Assembly: GCA_964512165.1 (NCBI GenBank)
Contig: CAZEHQ010000195.1
Coordinates: 1 to 8,587, forward strand
Length of the DNA stretch: 8,587 nt
Direction: 5' to 3'
Source: UBA8231 sp964512165
Lineage (GTDB): Bacteria > Latescibacterota > UBA2968 > UBA8231
Numbering within the stretch: position 1 is the stretch's first letter; every line of letters starts with the position of its first letter. The translations under genes were made by a program, and so were the position numbers. The notes beneath the pieces were generated by a model. The model was not told where the DNA came from, did no database searches, and saw only the letters and a list, made by a program, of their open reading frames with translations. Below are positions 1 through 7,042 of this stretch, piece after piece.

Positions 1-8
1 GCGTGGAT

Positions 9-14
9 CTCCTC
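9..14 (-). promoter_or_regulatory. Ribosome binding site of the next, off-window gene
   Basis: GAGGAG on the minus strand lies 8 nt from the window edge and just downstream of the predicted -10 box. A start codon at or just past the edge would have normal spacing, giving a very short 5' leader of about 10-20 nt before the site. The gene itself cannot be seen. Confidence 0.45.
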
Positions 15-30
15 AGGTTGGTGGTGTGCA

Positions 31-49
31 GGAGGGTAAGAAACCCTCC
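31..49. repeat. Perfect 7-bp inverted repeat overlapping the -10 box
   Basis: GGAGGGT (31-37) and ACCCTCC (43-49) are exact inverted copies separated by 5 nt. The dyad covers the predicted -10 box and part of the spacer. No T-run follows it on either strand, so it does not read as an intrinsic terminator. Its position would suit an operator, but no regulator is visible. Confidence 0.45.
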
Positions 50-61
50 CTGGCAAGTCAA
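33..61 (-). promoter_or_regulatory. Leftward sigma-70-like promoter for a gene beyond the left edge
   Basis: On the minus strand a TTGACT -35 box (61-56) is followed by a 17-bp spacer and a TACCCT -10 box (38-33). The -35 matches five of six consensus bases and the spacing is optimal; the -10 keeps only TA and the final T. It sits in the less GC-rich gap after the barrel gene, with a Shine-Dalgarno site about 20 nt further on, so transcription would start near 26. This is a sequence match only. Confidence 0.55.
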
Positions 62-64
62 GAA

Positions 65-110
65 ATATCGGTGGTTTGCTTTCGCCTCTTTCGGCCATCG
101 AAACATATCG
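65..110. repeat. Direct repeat of ATATCG, 40 bp apart, upstream of the promoter
   Basis: ATATCG occurs at 65-70 and 105-110, each preceded by an A-rich stretch (GAA or GAAAC). Between them lies a short dyad, TTTCG-GCCAT-CGAAA (89-103). Both copies are upstream of the -35 box, where activator sites could sit, but the repeat is short and may be chance. Confidence 0.2.
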
Positions 111-122
111 TAACCTCCCGCC

Positions 123-2810
123 TCACAGGCCCGCGTAGATGGTGACGAAGGTCTGCGTGCTGGTGAAGGAATCCTCCCCTCGAGGATCGCGCCGCTCGAC
201 CACGACCCCGGCCAGGGCCGTGATGCGGTATCCCTGGTAGGGAGAGACGTTGCTGAACTGGAAGCCCACGATGGCGGAGGTGAAGTCGTTGTCGTCCTCT
301 TCGAGATCCCTGTAGTAGACGTACTCCAGGCCCGCCTGCAGGCGGGTGGCGGCGAGGACGCCCACCTCGGCCAGGCCGCCGGCCAACTGCCGCAGGCTGC
401 TGCGTTCCTCGGCGGCGAAGAGGCTGCGGCTCTGCTTGAGGAACTCACTCTTCCAGCGCGGCTCGACGACGAAGGGCCCTGCATCGAGGCGGTAGCTGGC
501 CTTGTTGACGAGGCCGAAGATGAAGTCCCGCCGAGCCAGGTTGAGCCGCAGCCGCCGGGCGTCGTCGAGCCTCTGATGGAAGAGCAGGTAGTTGAGCTTG
601 CTCGTCACCGCCAGCCGCTCCGAGTCCAGGGCGTGTCCGACGAACAGCTGGTTGACCCAGGTGTCGGGCGCCAGCATGGGATCCTCCACCGGGGTCAGCC
701 GCCCTCCCAGAATCGTGTTGTCCGGCGCCCATTGCAGCAGCGGATCGGCGATGTCGTCCTCCACCCGCTTGATCATCTCGAACACCCGCAGCCGGCCGAA
801 CCGGGGGAAGGAGCCGTAGTAGTGGACCATGGCGTACGTCGAGTGGTTCTTCTGGTCGGAGGAGATCAGCTCCTCCCGCAGGATGCCGGCCATCGCCCTC
901 AGATCGGGGGTCAGGTGAATTCCGGCATAGGCGTTGTAGCCCTCGTGGTCCCTGGGGTACGGGTAGTCGGGGGCCTCGTCGTTCTCGTAGAGATCGGGCC
1001 AGAAGTTGTTGTTCATGTCGACGCCGAAGAGGAACTCCGGCCGGTCCACGTCGAAGCGCAGGAAGGGCTCTTCGTAGTCGGGTACGGCGTTGAGCTTCAC
1101 CCGGTTGTCGTTCTGGTTGAGGTCGACCACGAAATCGCCGTTCGTGTCCCAACCCGGGAAGACCTGCAGGTCGGGGGTGTTCCAGTCCCCCCGGAACCAG
1201 TCCGGCACCCGGTCCTGGTCGTCGTTGTCTTCCACCAGTTCCACCTTGTTCCGGTCCGCCGAGTAGTCGATGTCGCCGTCGGCTTCGGGGATGAAGGCGG
1301 TGGTGCTGTACTGGGGATCGATGCTGTAGACCTCGGCGTATCCGAACCAGCGCCCCTCCTGCTTGCTCGCGTTCAGCATCCAGGCCGGTGCCGTGCGGGC
1401 CCCGACGATCCCCGACGAGCTCTCGTGGATCTCCCGGGCGATGTTGGGGTACTGGCGGAAGCTCCAGCTGGCGTCGTATTCGCCGTAGAGCCGAAGGCCG
1501 AGAACGTCCGTCACCTCGAGGGTGACCCCCGCCACGTTCGTCGCCGTGGGCAGGCCGTAGTCGAAGCTGACGGTGCGCAGATTGCTCAGGTCCTGCACGT
1601 TCCCCTCGGCCTGCGCCACCTGCAGCAGAACCGGGTTGCCCGCCGCGTCGGTCTGCCGGTCCGACGCCATCCACACCTGGTAGTCGTTGCCCAGTACCAG
1701 ACGCAGCTCCACCGCGGTGATGTCCCCCTTGTCGCCGGCGGCCCGGTTGACGAACCCGGTGCTGTTGAAGTCGTACGTCAGGCGGATCTCCTCGTTGCCG
1801 TCGGCCGACAGGAACCCGGGCTGGGGCAACCCCCCGGCGACTACGGGCCGGAAGCGCATGTCGCTGCCGCGGTCCACCGAGCCGTCGGCGTAGTGGATCA
1901 GGATGTCCGACGCGTCGGGGAAGAAGGCAGCCCCGCCGACGCCGTCGGCGGGGGAGTCGTCGCGCAGGACGATCTCCACGGTGGAGACGGTCTCCTGGTT
2001 CTGCGACTCGTTTAGGGAGCCGGTGACCAGGCTCCTCACGACCTCCTTGTCGCGGACGCTGTTCGTCTGGTGCGCGTTGACGTTGTGGAACCCGAGCCTG
2101 ACGAAGTCGCCCACCTGGGAGGTGACACGCCCGGCGAGGAGGCTGGTCGTGCTCGTGCGCCGCACGTCCTGGCCGACCCCGCCCCGGGGGCCGCTCAGGC
2201 GCGAGAACAACAAGGTCGCCTCGTACTTGTCGCTCGCCGCGTCGATCTGCAGCCCGTCCATGCGCGGCTTGGTCAGCACCATGGGCGTGAAGGTGGTGCG
2301 CAGGTCGTTGGCCACGGTCAGGGAGTAGCTGTACTGCCCCTTCCGGTCCGAGGCGACGAGGACGTCGGAGAACCAGCGCCCGAAGCGGCCGTCCTTGAAC
2401 ACGGCGCTGCCCAGCTCCTGGGGGGCCGTCTGCTCGATGCTGTAGAGCAGCCACCCCTTGGCGAGGAAATTGCCGTAGACGTCGTAGTAGTAGTCGCCCT
2501 CGATCGACGGATTCACGTAGCGCTGGTAGGGACGCAGGTACGACGTGGTCCGCCACTGCCGGAAGGGGTGCTCCTCGAACAGCTCCTGCGGCATGTACCA
2601 GGTGCGGCGCGCCGGATCGATGGCCCCCATCATCACCGTCGGACCCTGCGGCCGGAAGGCGACTTCCGAGGTGCGCTGCTGCCCCAGGCGCCCGCCGTAG
2701 TCGACCGCTCCGCGCTGCGCGGCGGCGTGCCACGGCAGGCACGCGAGCACGGCCAGGGCCGCCGCCAGGGGGCGGCCCCTTCCTCGCCTCCGGGATCTGG
2801 TTGGGTGCAC
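123..2810 (-). CDS. Predicted outer-membrane beta-barrel / surface protein with Asp/Asn-rich calcium-loop-like cluster
   Basis: This 895-residue protein is not assigned to a named family. I place the start at GTG 2810: GGGAGGA lies 5 nt upstream, and it opens a clear signal peptide (Arg-rich n-region, LAAALAVLACLPW core, cleavage near HAAA-Q at residues 29-32). An in-frame GTG at 2951 would only add an Arg-rich stretch overlapping the previous gene. The mature protein has many short amphipathic, aromatic-rich strands, such as YYYDVYGNFLAKGWLLYSIE, LRLYGEYDASWSF and AGLEYVYYRDLE, as in beta-barrels. Residues 527-615 hold three Asp/Asn loops: DNDDQDRVPDW, DTNGDFVVDLNQND and DMNNNFWPDLYENDE, followed by PDYPYPRDHEGYNAYAG. 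The C-terminus, FVTIYAGL, is a plausible last strand but lacks the canonical terminal Phe/Tyr. It is the last gene before a gap holding a new promoter. A surface receptor, porin or secretion partner for the two upstream exported proteins is inference. Confidence 0.88.
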   Translation of the reverse strand: MHPTRSRRRGRGRPLAAALAVLACLPWHAAAQRGAVDYGGRLGQQRTSEVAFRPQGPTVMMGAIDPARRTWYMPQELFEEHPFRQWRTTSYLRPYQRYVNPSIEGDYYYDVYGNFLAKGWLLYSIEQTAPQELGSAVFKDGRFGRWFSDVLVASDRKGQYSYSLTVANDLRTTFTPMVLTKPRMDGLQIDAASDKYEATLLFSRLSGPRGGVGQDVRRTSTTSLLAGRVTSQVGDFVRLGFHNVNAHQTNSVRDKEVVRSLVTGSLNESQNQETVSTVEIVLRDDSPADGVGGAAFFPDASDILIHYADGSVDRGSDMRFRPVVAGGLPQPGFLSADGNEEIRLTYDFNSTGFVNRAAGDKGDITAVELRLVLGNDYQVWMASDRQTDAAGNPVLLQVAQAEGNVQDLSNLRTVSFDYGLPTATNVAGVTLEVTDVLGLRLYGEYDASWSFRQYPNIAREIHESSSGIVGARTAPAWMLNASKQEGRWFGYAEVYSIDPQYSTTAFIPEADGDIDYSADRNKVELVEDNDDQDRVPDWFRGDWNTPDLQVFPGWDTNGDFVVDLNQNDNRVKLNAVPDYEEPFLRFDVDRPEFLFGVDMNNNFWPDLYENDEAPDYPYPRDHEGYNAYAGIHLTPDLRAMAGILREELISSDQKNHSTYAMVHYYGSFPRFGRLRVFEMIKRVEDDIADPLLQWAPDNTILGGRLTPVEDPMLAPDTWVNQLFVGHALDSERLAVTSKLNYLLFHQRLDDARRLRLNLARRDFIFGLVNKASYRLDAGPFVVEPRWKSEFLKQSRSLFAAEERSSLRQLAGGLAEVGVLAATRLQAGLEYVYYRDLEEDDNDFTSAIVGFQFSNVSPYQGYRITALAGVVVERRDPRGEDSFTSTQTFVTIYAGL

Positions 2811-2815
2811 GAAGG

Positions 2816-2822
2816 TCCTCCC
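2816..2822 (-). promoter_or_regulatory. Shine-Dalgarno site that fixes the barrel gene's GTG start
   Basis: GGGAGGA lies inside the 20-bp gap between the two genes, 5 nt before GTG at 2810. It decides the start in favour of this GTG over the in-frame GTG at 2951, which would produce no N-terminal signal peptide. Confidence 0.8.
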
Positions 2823-2830
2823 GGTCCGTC

Positions 2831-4876
2831 TCAGTAGGCCACGGAGAGCACGCCGTTGACGACGCGCCGTCCCGTGTCGGCGTCCACCTCGATGCGCAGC
2901 ACGTAGATCCCCGGCGCCACGAGCCTGTCCTCGTCGTCGCGGCCGTCCCACTCCTGCTCGAAGGTCCCGCTCGCCCGCGGAGCCTGTTCCAGACGTTGCA
3001 CCCGCCGCCCCGTCAGGTCGAAGATCTCCAGCACGTGGGGCCGGTCAGCGGCGATGTCGCGCACGTCGTAGACGATGCGCACCCGGTCGTTGCGGCCATC
3101 CCCGTTGGGCGTGAACACCCGCGGCAGGATGCGCGCGTCGCTGATCAGTTCGCCGCCCATGGGCGTCTCCACGGACAGCACGTTGCCGCCGAAGCGGAAG
3201 GTGGCGTCTCCCGGGTCCACCCGCTGCTTGACCTCGGGCTGGTCGCTCGACCACACGAACCCGGTGAAGTCGGAGCCGAAGCGCAGCACCCGGGTGTCGA
3301 AGACGACCTCGATGCGCTTCTCGCTGTCCCGGGTTCCGGCGAGCCGGTCGAAGGAGACCACGATCCGGTCTTCCAGGACCTCCGGGCGGAAGCGGTCGAT
3401 CACCTCCACACCGTCGACGACGACGCTGCGCACCGTGTCGGCCCGGATGTGGGTGACGATCTCCAGGCGGTCGAAGCCGCCGTCCTCGGGCCCGATGACG
3501 GGGCGCACCACGTAGGTGAAGGTCTGCGACCCGAAGTCGTCGGTGACGATGGGCCACACCTCGCCCACGACCTCGGAGGCGGCTGCCACCTCGGAGAACA
3601 GCACTTCGAGCTGATCGATCCGCGGCGCCACGTCGCGGTCGGCGAAGAGCTCGACCTGCAGCTGCAGGTAGCGAGTCGGACTCGGGGACAGCATCCGCTG
3701 GCCGTCCTCCCAGTCCGCGGCCTCCTCGCCGGGGTTCCGCAACCCCGCCTCCCAGCCGTACTCGGGGGACCAGAAGCTCCAGTTCTCCCCGTCCACTTCC
3801 TTCTTCACCGTGCTGTAGGCGCCGGCGCCGAAGACGTTGTTGTACTCGGTGCGGTCCACCTCGCTGAAGCGTCCGGTGCGGTCCAGCAGCGCGTAGCGGA
3901 AGGGCTGCGGCGTGTTGCCCGTGCGTGTGCGGATGCTCACCCGGGTGCGCTCCGGCCGTTCGCCCGTCCAGCGGATCTTGCTCCAGGTGACGGGGTGCCC
4001 CATGTCGAGGATGTCGGTCCGGTAGCGGGTGCGGGTCACGTAGCCTTCGCCGTAGATCTCGAACTCGGCGATCTCCCAGTCCCGCTCGGGATTGAGGGGC
4101 CGGAGGGTGACCCACCGGAAGTCCTGGGTGGGGAAGGTCACGTCTTCCAGGGCCTCCAGGTTCTCCGTCTCGCGCCGGATCACCTGCACCGCCGGGTCGT
4201 TGGGGGCCCCCAGGGTGCGGCTGATGTCCCGGAACCAGCGCTTCCCCGGGCGCCGGATACCGGCCCGGTCGACGATCACGCTCTCCCCGGGGACGCCGCC
4301 CAGCTCGTACCAGGCCAGGTAGCTCTCCTCGAAGCCTGGCCTCGGATAGAACCGCACCCGGTTGACGGGCATCTCCGCCCCGAGGTTGACGACGACGTTC
4401 TTCACCCAGCCGAGGTTGAGGCCCGCCAGCCGCGGCGACTCGGGCACCGGCCTGAGGAAGGCCGTCGCCGGGTCCCCGTCCACGGCGGGAGCCACCGAAC
4501 GGGACTCGGCGTCGGTGTAGCCGGTGCTGATGCTGCTGGTGACATACAGGTCCCGCCGCTCGTCGGGCAGCGCCAGGTTCTGCGTGGGCTCGATGAAGAC
4601 CGGCTGCAGGCCGTTGCCGGAGAAGTCGAGCATCACGATCTCGCCCCAGTCCCGGATCTCCTCGTCCGGCACCGGAGCGTAGGGGACCGCTTCGAAGCCG
4701 ACGGTGCCCAGGACCTGCCCTTGCCCGTCCACCACGACGTAGCGCCCTCCCTCGGCCCCGGCCAGATCCTCCCAGGCGTTGCCTTCGGAGCCGCCGAGGC
4801 GCAACTCCGACAGGCCCCAGGCCGGGCCGCAGAGCAGGGCGATCGACAGGACTGCGACTCTGATCGAGGAGCTCAT
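2831..4876 (-). CDS. Secreted multidomain protein with discoidin-like region and FlgD-like C-terminal domain (paralogue B)
   Basis: This 681-residue protein starts at ATG 4876, preceded by AAGGAGG with a 6-nt spacer. Residues 1-21 are a short signal peptide (hydrophobic VAVLSIALLCG, cleavage probably after AWG). The Cys is not in a lipobox, because the preceding residue is Leu. Residues about 90-105 (PVFIEPTQNLALP) match PVRVAEGQNVAP of the upstream paralogue. Residues about 115-280 form a discoidin-like domain with a well-kept AVDGDPATAF turn, NLGAEMPVNRVRFYPRPG and closing EFEIYGEGYV. Residues 298-410 repeat the paralogue's module: TWSKIRWTGE, IRTRTGNTPQPF, ENWSFWS, LSPSPTRYLQLQV. Residues 584-681 are the C-terminal FlgD-like domain: PRVFTPNGDGRND, IFDLTGRRVQRL, EWDGRDDEDRLVAPGIYVLRI, ending SVAY. 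The coding end lies 20 bp before the barrel gene. It is probably exported across both membranes or surface-attached; no catalytic motif was recognised. Confidence 0.92.
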   Translation of the reverse strand: MSSSIRVAVLSIALLCGPAWGLSELRLGGSEGNAWEDLAGAEGGRYVVVDGQGQVLGTVGFEAVPYAPVPDEEIRDWGEIVMLDFSGNGLQPVFIEPTQNLALPDERRDLYVTSSISTGYTDAESRSVAPAVDGDPATAFLRPVPESPRLAGLNLGWVKNVVVNLGAEMPVNRVRFYPRPGFEESYLAWYELGGVPGESVIVDRAGIRRPGKRWFRDISRTLGAPNDPAVQVIRRETENLEALEDVTFPTQDFRWVTLRPLNPERDWEIAEFEIYGEGYVTRTRYRTDILDMGHPVTWSKIRWTGERPERTRVSIRTRTGNTPQPFRYALLDRTGRFSEVDRTEYNNVFGAGAYSTVKKEVDGENWSFWSPEYGWEAGLRNPGEEAADWEDGQRMLSPSPTRYLQLQVELFADRDVAPRIDQLEVLFSEVAAASEVVGEVWPIVTDDFGSQTFTYVVRPVIGPEDGGFDRLEIVTHIRADTVRSVVVDGVEVIDRFRPEVLEDRIVVSFDRLAGTRDSEKRIEVVFDTRVLRFGSDFTGFVWSSDQPEVKQRVDPGDATFRFGGNVLSVETPMGGELISDARILPRVFTPNGDGRNDRVRIVYDVRDIAADRPHVLEIFDLTGRRVQRLEQAPRASGTFEQEWDGRDDEDRLVAPGIYVLRIEVDADTGRRVVNGVLSVAY

Positions 4877-4882
4877 CGTCCT

Positions 4883-4889
4883 CCTCCTT
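4883..4889 (-). promoter_or_regulatory. Consensus Shine-Dalgarno site of paralogue B
   Basis: AAGGAGG is followed by 6 nt and the ATG at 4876. This near-perfect anti-16S match contrasts with the weak site of paralogue A, so B may be translated independently and more strongly than A. Confidence 0.8.
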
Positions 4890-4904
4890 CGCTTGGCGGT
4901 GCAC

Positions 4905-4924
4905 GCCGGCCTGCTCGCGCCGGC
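4905..4924 (-). other. GC-only stem-loop between paralogues A and B
   Basis: Two GCCGGC hexamers (4905-4910 and 4919-4924) can form a 6-bp stem with an 8-nt loop directly after the stop of paralogue A and before the ribosome binding site of B. There is no T-tract, so it is not a terminator. It could stabilise or process the mRNA, or be chance in GC-rich DNA. Confidence 0.25.
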
Positions 4925-7042
4925 TCAGTAGGCCACCGCTACGGTACGCACCGCGGTGCTGCTCTCTGCGTCCCCCTCCACCACGACCCGCAGCAGGTAG
5001 AGGCCGGCGGCGACGGGCTCCCCGTCTTCGGTGGTGCCGTCCCATGCCAGCTCGGGGAAGTCGTCCACGTGGTAGGTCCCGTTCGCGCCGGCCCTGTCGA
5101 AGACGCGCCGGATCCTCCGGCCCGCCAGGTCGAGGATCTCCACTCGCATGCGTGCGCGGCCGACGACGGCCACCACCTCGTAGGACACGTCAAGCCAGTC
5201 GTTGTGGCCGTCGCCGTTGGGCGTCACCACCGAGCTGCCTGCTGCCAGGCTGCGGATCAGGCTCCCCCGCGTCACCGACGGACTGAGGACGGTGATCCCC
5301 GAGCGGTACGGCGAGTCGCCTTCCCCCAGCGACGCCGCGTTGCCCGGGCGCACGTCCTGGAAACCCGCTTCGTCCACCACCAGGGCGCGGCCGGCGAAGG
5401 TCGTGGAGAACGCCAGCACCCGGCCGACGAAGTGGATCTTCACCACCGTGCCGCTGTCGCGGATGCGCGGGAAGCGGACCGTGAAGCCCTGGTCCGAAAT
5501 CTCCAGGATCTCCACGTCCCCCTCCCGGGTGGGGCGGTCCTGGACGGCGAAGGCGTGGTCGAGGACCTTGGCCTCCGCCGGGTCCAGGATCTCGATCCGC
5601 TCGACCCGTTGCACCCGCTGCTGGGTGCTCACCTGGAAGCCGTCGAACCCCTGCAGGTTGGCGCTGGCCAACTCGGCGCGCACGGCGTACACGAAGGCCA
5701 CGTCGGTCGACGCTTCGGCCTCCCGGGGGAAGACCTCGGCCACCAGGAAGTCGGCCAGCGGCGGCGACACGAAGCTGAGGGACAGGTGGCTCAGGGCCCG
5801 GGCCGACTCCAGCTCCGCGCTGGAAAAGTCGGCGCGCACCTGCAGGAACTGGCGCGGACTCGGAGAGAGCACGGGCGTGCCGAGGTCCGTGGCCGCTTCC
5901 TCCGCGTCGTAGGGGGCCGACCACGGGCTCCAGTTGATCAGGTCCTCGCGCACCGAGCCCCGCTCCCACGCGTCCTGGGGGCCTCCCCGGAGGGGCAGGT
6001 CCAGGTACTCCTCGCGTCCGAGAGGCTGGTCGGGGTCGCTCACCGAGGAGAGGATCTCCTCGGCACCGGCGAGGCCGACCTGCCGGCGCGAGTAGGCAAA
6101 CGGAGTCGGGTCGTTTCCGGTCCGGGTGCGGATCTGCAGTCCCGAGGCCCCGGAGTCGCCGATCACCTCCTCCGTCAACCGCAGGCGCCCCCAGTTGGCC
6201 CGCGCTCCCATCCTGATGATCGGCGACAGGTAGCGCACGGTGGGCACGTAGCCCTCGCCGAAGACCTGGATCTTCTCGATTTCGAAGGGTATGGCGCTCG
6301 TCGCCTTGACGCGTACGAAGCGGATGTAGCGGGGCGGGTCGACCAGCACGTCGGTCACCGCCTGTGTGTTGTTGCGGCGGTCCTCGTGGATCTCGTAGAT
6401 CGGGTTTCCCGCCTCCGTGAGGTTGACGCCGTCGTTGACGTGGACCTCGAAGTTGCGCAGGAAGAGCCCCTGGAAGGGGGTCTGCGGCGCCGGGAAGATG
6501 GTGTTGCGGGGGAAGAAGCGGATCCGGTTGACACCGAAGCGCGCCCCCAGGTCGAGGCTGATCAGGGTTCCCCGGGCCCGGCTCTCGTCGCGCTGCAGGG
6601 CGTTGCCCGTGGGGTCGGCCTGGATCATCCCCTGCAAGAGGCTCTGAAGGTCGGTCACGTTCAGCACCGTGGGCGCCTGAACGCTGCCGCCGCGGCCCAG
6701 CAACCCGGGCGCCACGTTCTGTCCCTCGGCGACGCGCACCGGCAGGATCCAGCCCGGGTAGGCCGGGTCGTCGAACTCGACCAGGCCGGAGGGTGAGGTC
6801 CCCACCTCGGTGATGTTCGGGTCCGCCAGGGAGCGGAATTCCGGCTCCGTCGTCTCCACGTCGCCTTCGGACACCGAGCCCTCCCAGCTCACCTGGCCCT
6901 CGGCGCCGATGACGAGTAGCTGCTGGGCCGCCAGCGGGCCCGGGTCCGGCACGCTTGCCAGGGCCAGGAGCACGGTCCCCCACACGGGCCCGGCCAACAC
7001 GCCGGCTCGGGCGGTGCGCCTTGTGCCCGCTGTCGAAGTCAT
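4925..7042 (-). CDS. Secreted multidomain protein with discoidin-like region and FlgD-like C-terminal domain (paralogue A)
   Basis: This 705-residue exported protein is full-length paralogous to the next gene. The chosen ATG at 7042 overlaps the upstream stop as ATGA. A GTG at 7066 is in frame but has no Shine-Dalgarno site; the ATG has only a weak, distant GGAAGG, so translational coupling is likely. Residues 1-40 form a long signal peptide ending in LAAQ. Residues about 90-120 carry PVRVAEGQNVAPGLLGRGG. Residues about 125-265 look like an F5/8 type C (discoidin) beta-sandwich, with DLGARFGVNRIRFFPR and closing strand EKIQVFGEGYVP. Residues 284-400 contain WGRLRL, IRTRTGNDPTPF, NWSPWS and LSPSPRQFLQVR, a module style I associate with FCB-group surface proteins. 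Residues about 600-705 are FlgD-like Ig or T9SS type-B-like: VVTPNGDGHND, LDLAGRRIRR, AWDGTTEDG, AAGLYLLRV, ending VAVAY. The ligand is unknown; surface carbohydrate binding or adhesion is inference. Confidence 0.9.
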   Translation of the reverse strand: MTSTAGTRRTARAGVLAGPVWGTVLLALASVPDPGPLAAQQLLVIGAEGQVSWEGSVSEGDVETTEPEFRSLADPNITEVGTSPSGLVEFDDPAYPGWILPVRVAEGQNVAPGLLGRGGSVQAPTVLNVTDLQSLLQGMIQADPTGNALQRDESRARGTLISLDLGARFGVNRIRFFPRNTIFPAPQTPFQGLFLRNFEVHVNDGVNLTEAGNPIYEIHEDRRNNTQAVTDVLVDPPRYIRFVRVKATSAIPFEIEKIQVFGEGYVPTVRYLSPIIRMGARANWGRLRLTEEVIGDSGASGLQIRTRTGNDPTPFAYSRRQVGLAGAEEILSSVSDPDQPLGREEYLDLPLRGGPQDAWERGSVREDLINWSPWSAPYDAEEAATDLGTPVLSPSPRQFLQVRADFSSAELESARALSHLSLSFVSPPLADFLVAEVFPREAEASTDVAFVYAVRAELASANLQGFDGFQVSTQQRVQRVERIEILDPAEAKVLDHAFAVQDRPTREGDVEILEISDQGFTVRFPRIRDSGTVVKIHFVGRVLAFSTTFAGRALVVDEAGFQDVRPGNAASLGEGDSPYRSGITVLSPSVTRGSLIRSLAAGSSVVTPNGDGHNDWLDVSYEVVAVVGRARMRVEILDLAGRRIRRVFDRAGANGTYHVDDFPELAWDGTTEDGEPVAAGLYLLRVVVEGDAESSTAVRTVAVAY
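7039..7042 (-). other. ATGA stop/start overlap (translational coupling)
   Basis: The ATG of paralogue A (7042-7040) and the TGA of the GT-C/TPR gene (7041-7039) share bases as ATGA. Such overlaps usually indicate re-initiation by the same ribosomes and a shared mRNA. The upstream GGAAGG lies 10 nt away and is a poor site alone, which supports coupling. Confidence 0.75.

Noticed and set aside
31..49. The GGAGGGT/ACCCTCC dyad as an intrinsic terminator of the operon
   Set aside because: The stem is short and neither strand has a following T-run; it also coincides with a better-supported promoter.
445..2742. Alternative minus-strand frame within the barrel gene
   Set aside because: It is Arg/Gly/Pro-rich low-complexity translation, while the overlapping frame has a signal peptide, ordered strands and a good ribosome binding site.
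2770..2810. A twin-arginine signal in the barrel protein (SRRRG near the N-terminus)
   Set aside because: The Tat consensus needs a hydrophobic pair after the arginines; here it continues with Gly and Arg, so an ordinary Sec signal fits better.
2811..2951. Upstream GTG start for the barrel gene
   Set aside because: It would overlap the end of the preceding gene by more than 100 bp and bury the signal peptide 50 residues in; the GTG at 2810 has a strong Shine-Dalgarno site.
4811..4876. Paralogue B as a lipoprotein
   Set aside because: The only Cys in the signal region follows Leu-Leu, not the Gly/Ala/Ser required at -1 of a lipobox.
2801..6796. A 4-kb open frame on the plus strand opposite both secreted paralogues
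   Set aside because: Its translation is rich in His, Val, Gly, Arg and Pro with no domain, signal or repeat logic, and it runs across two well-supported genes and their gap. Long antisense frames are expected in GC3-biased DNA, where stop codons are rare.
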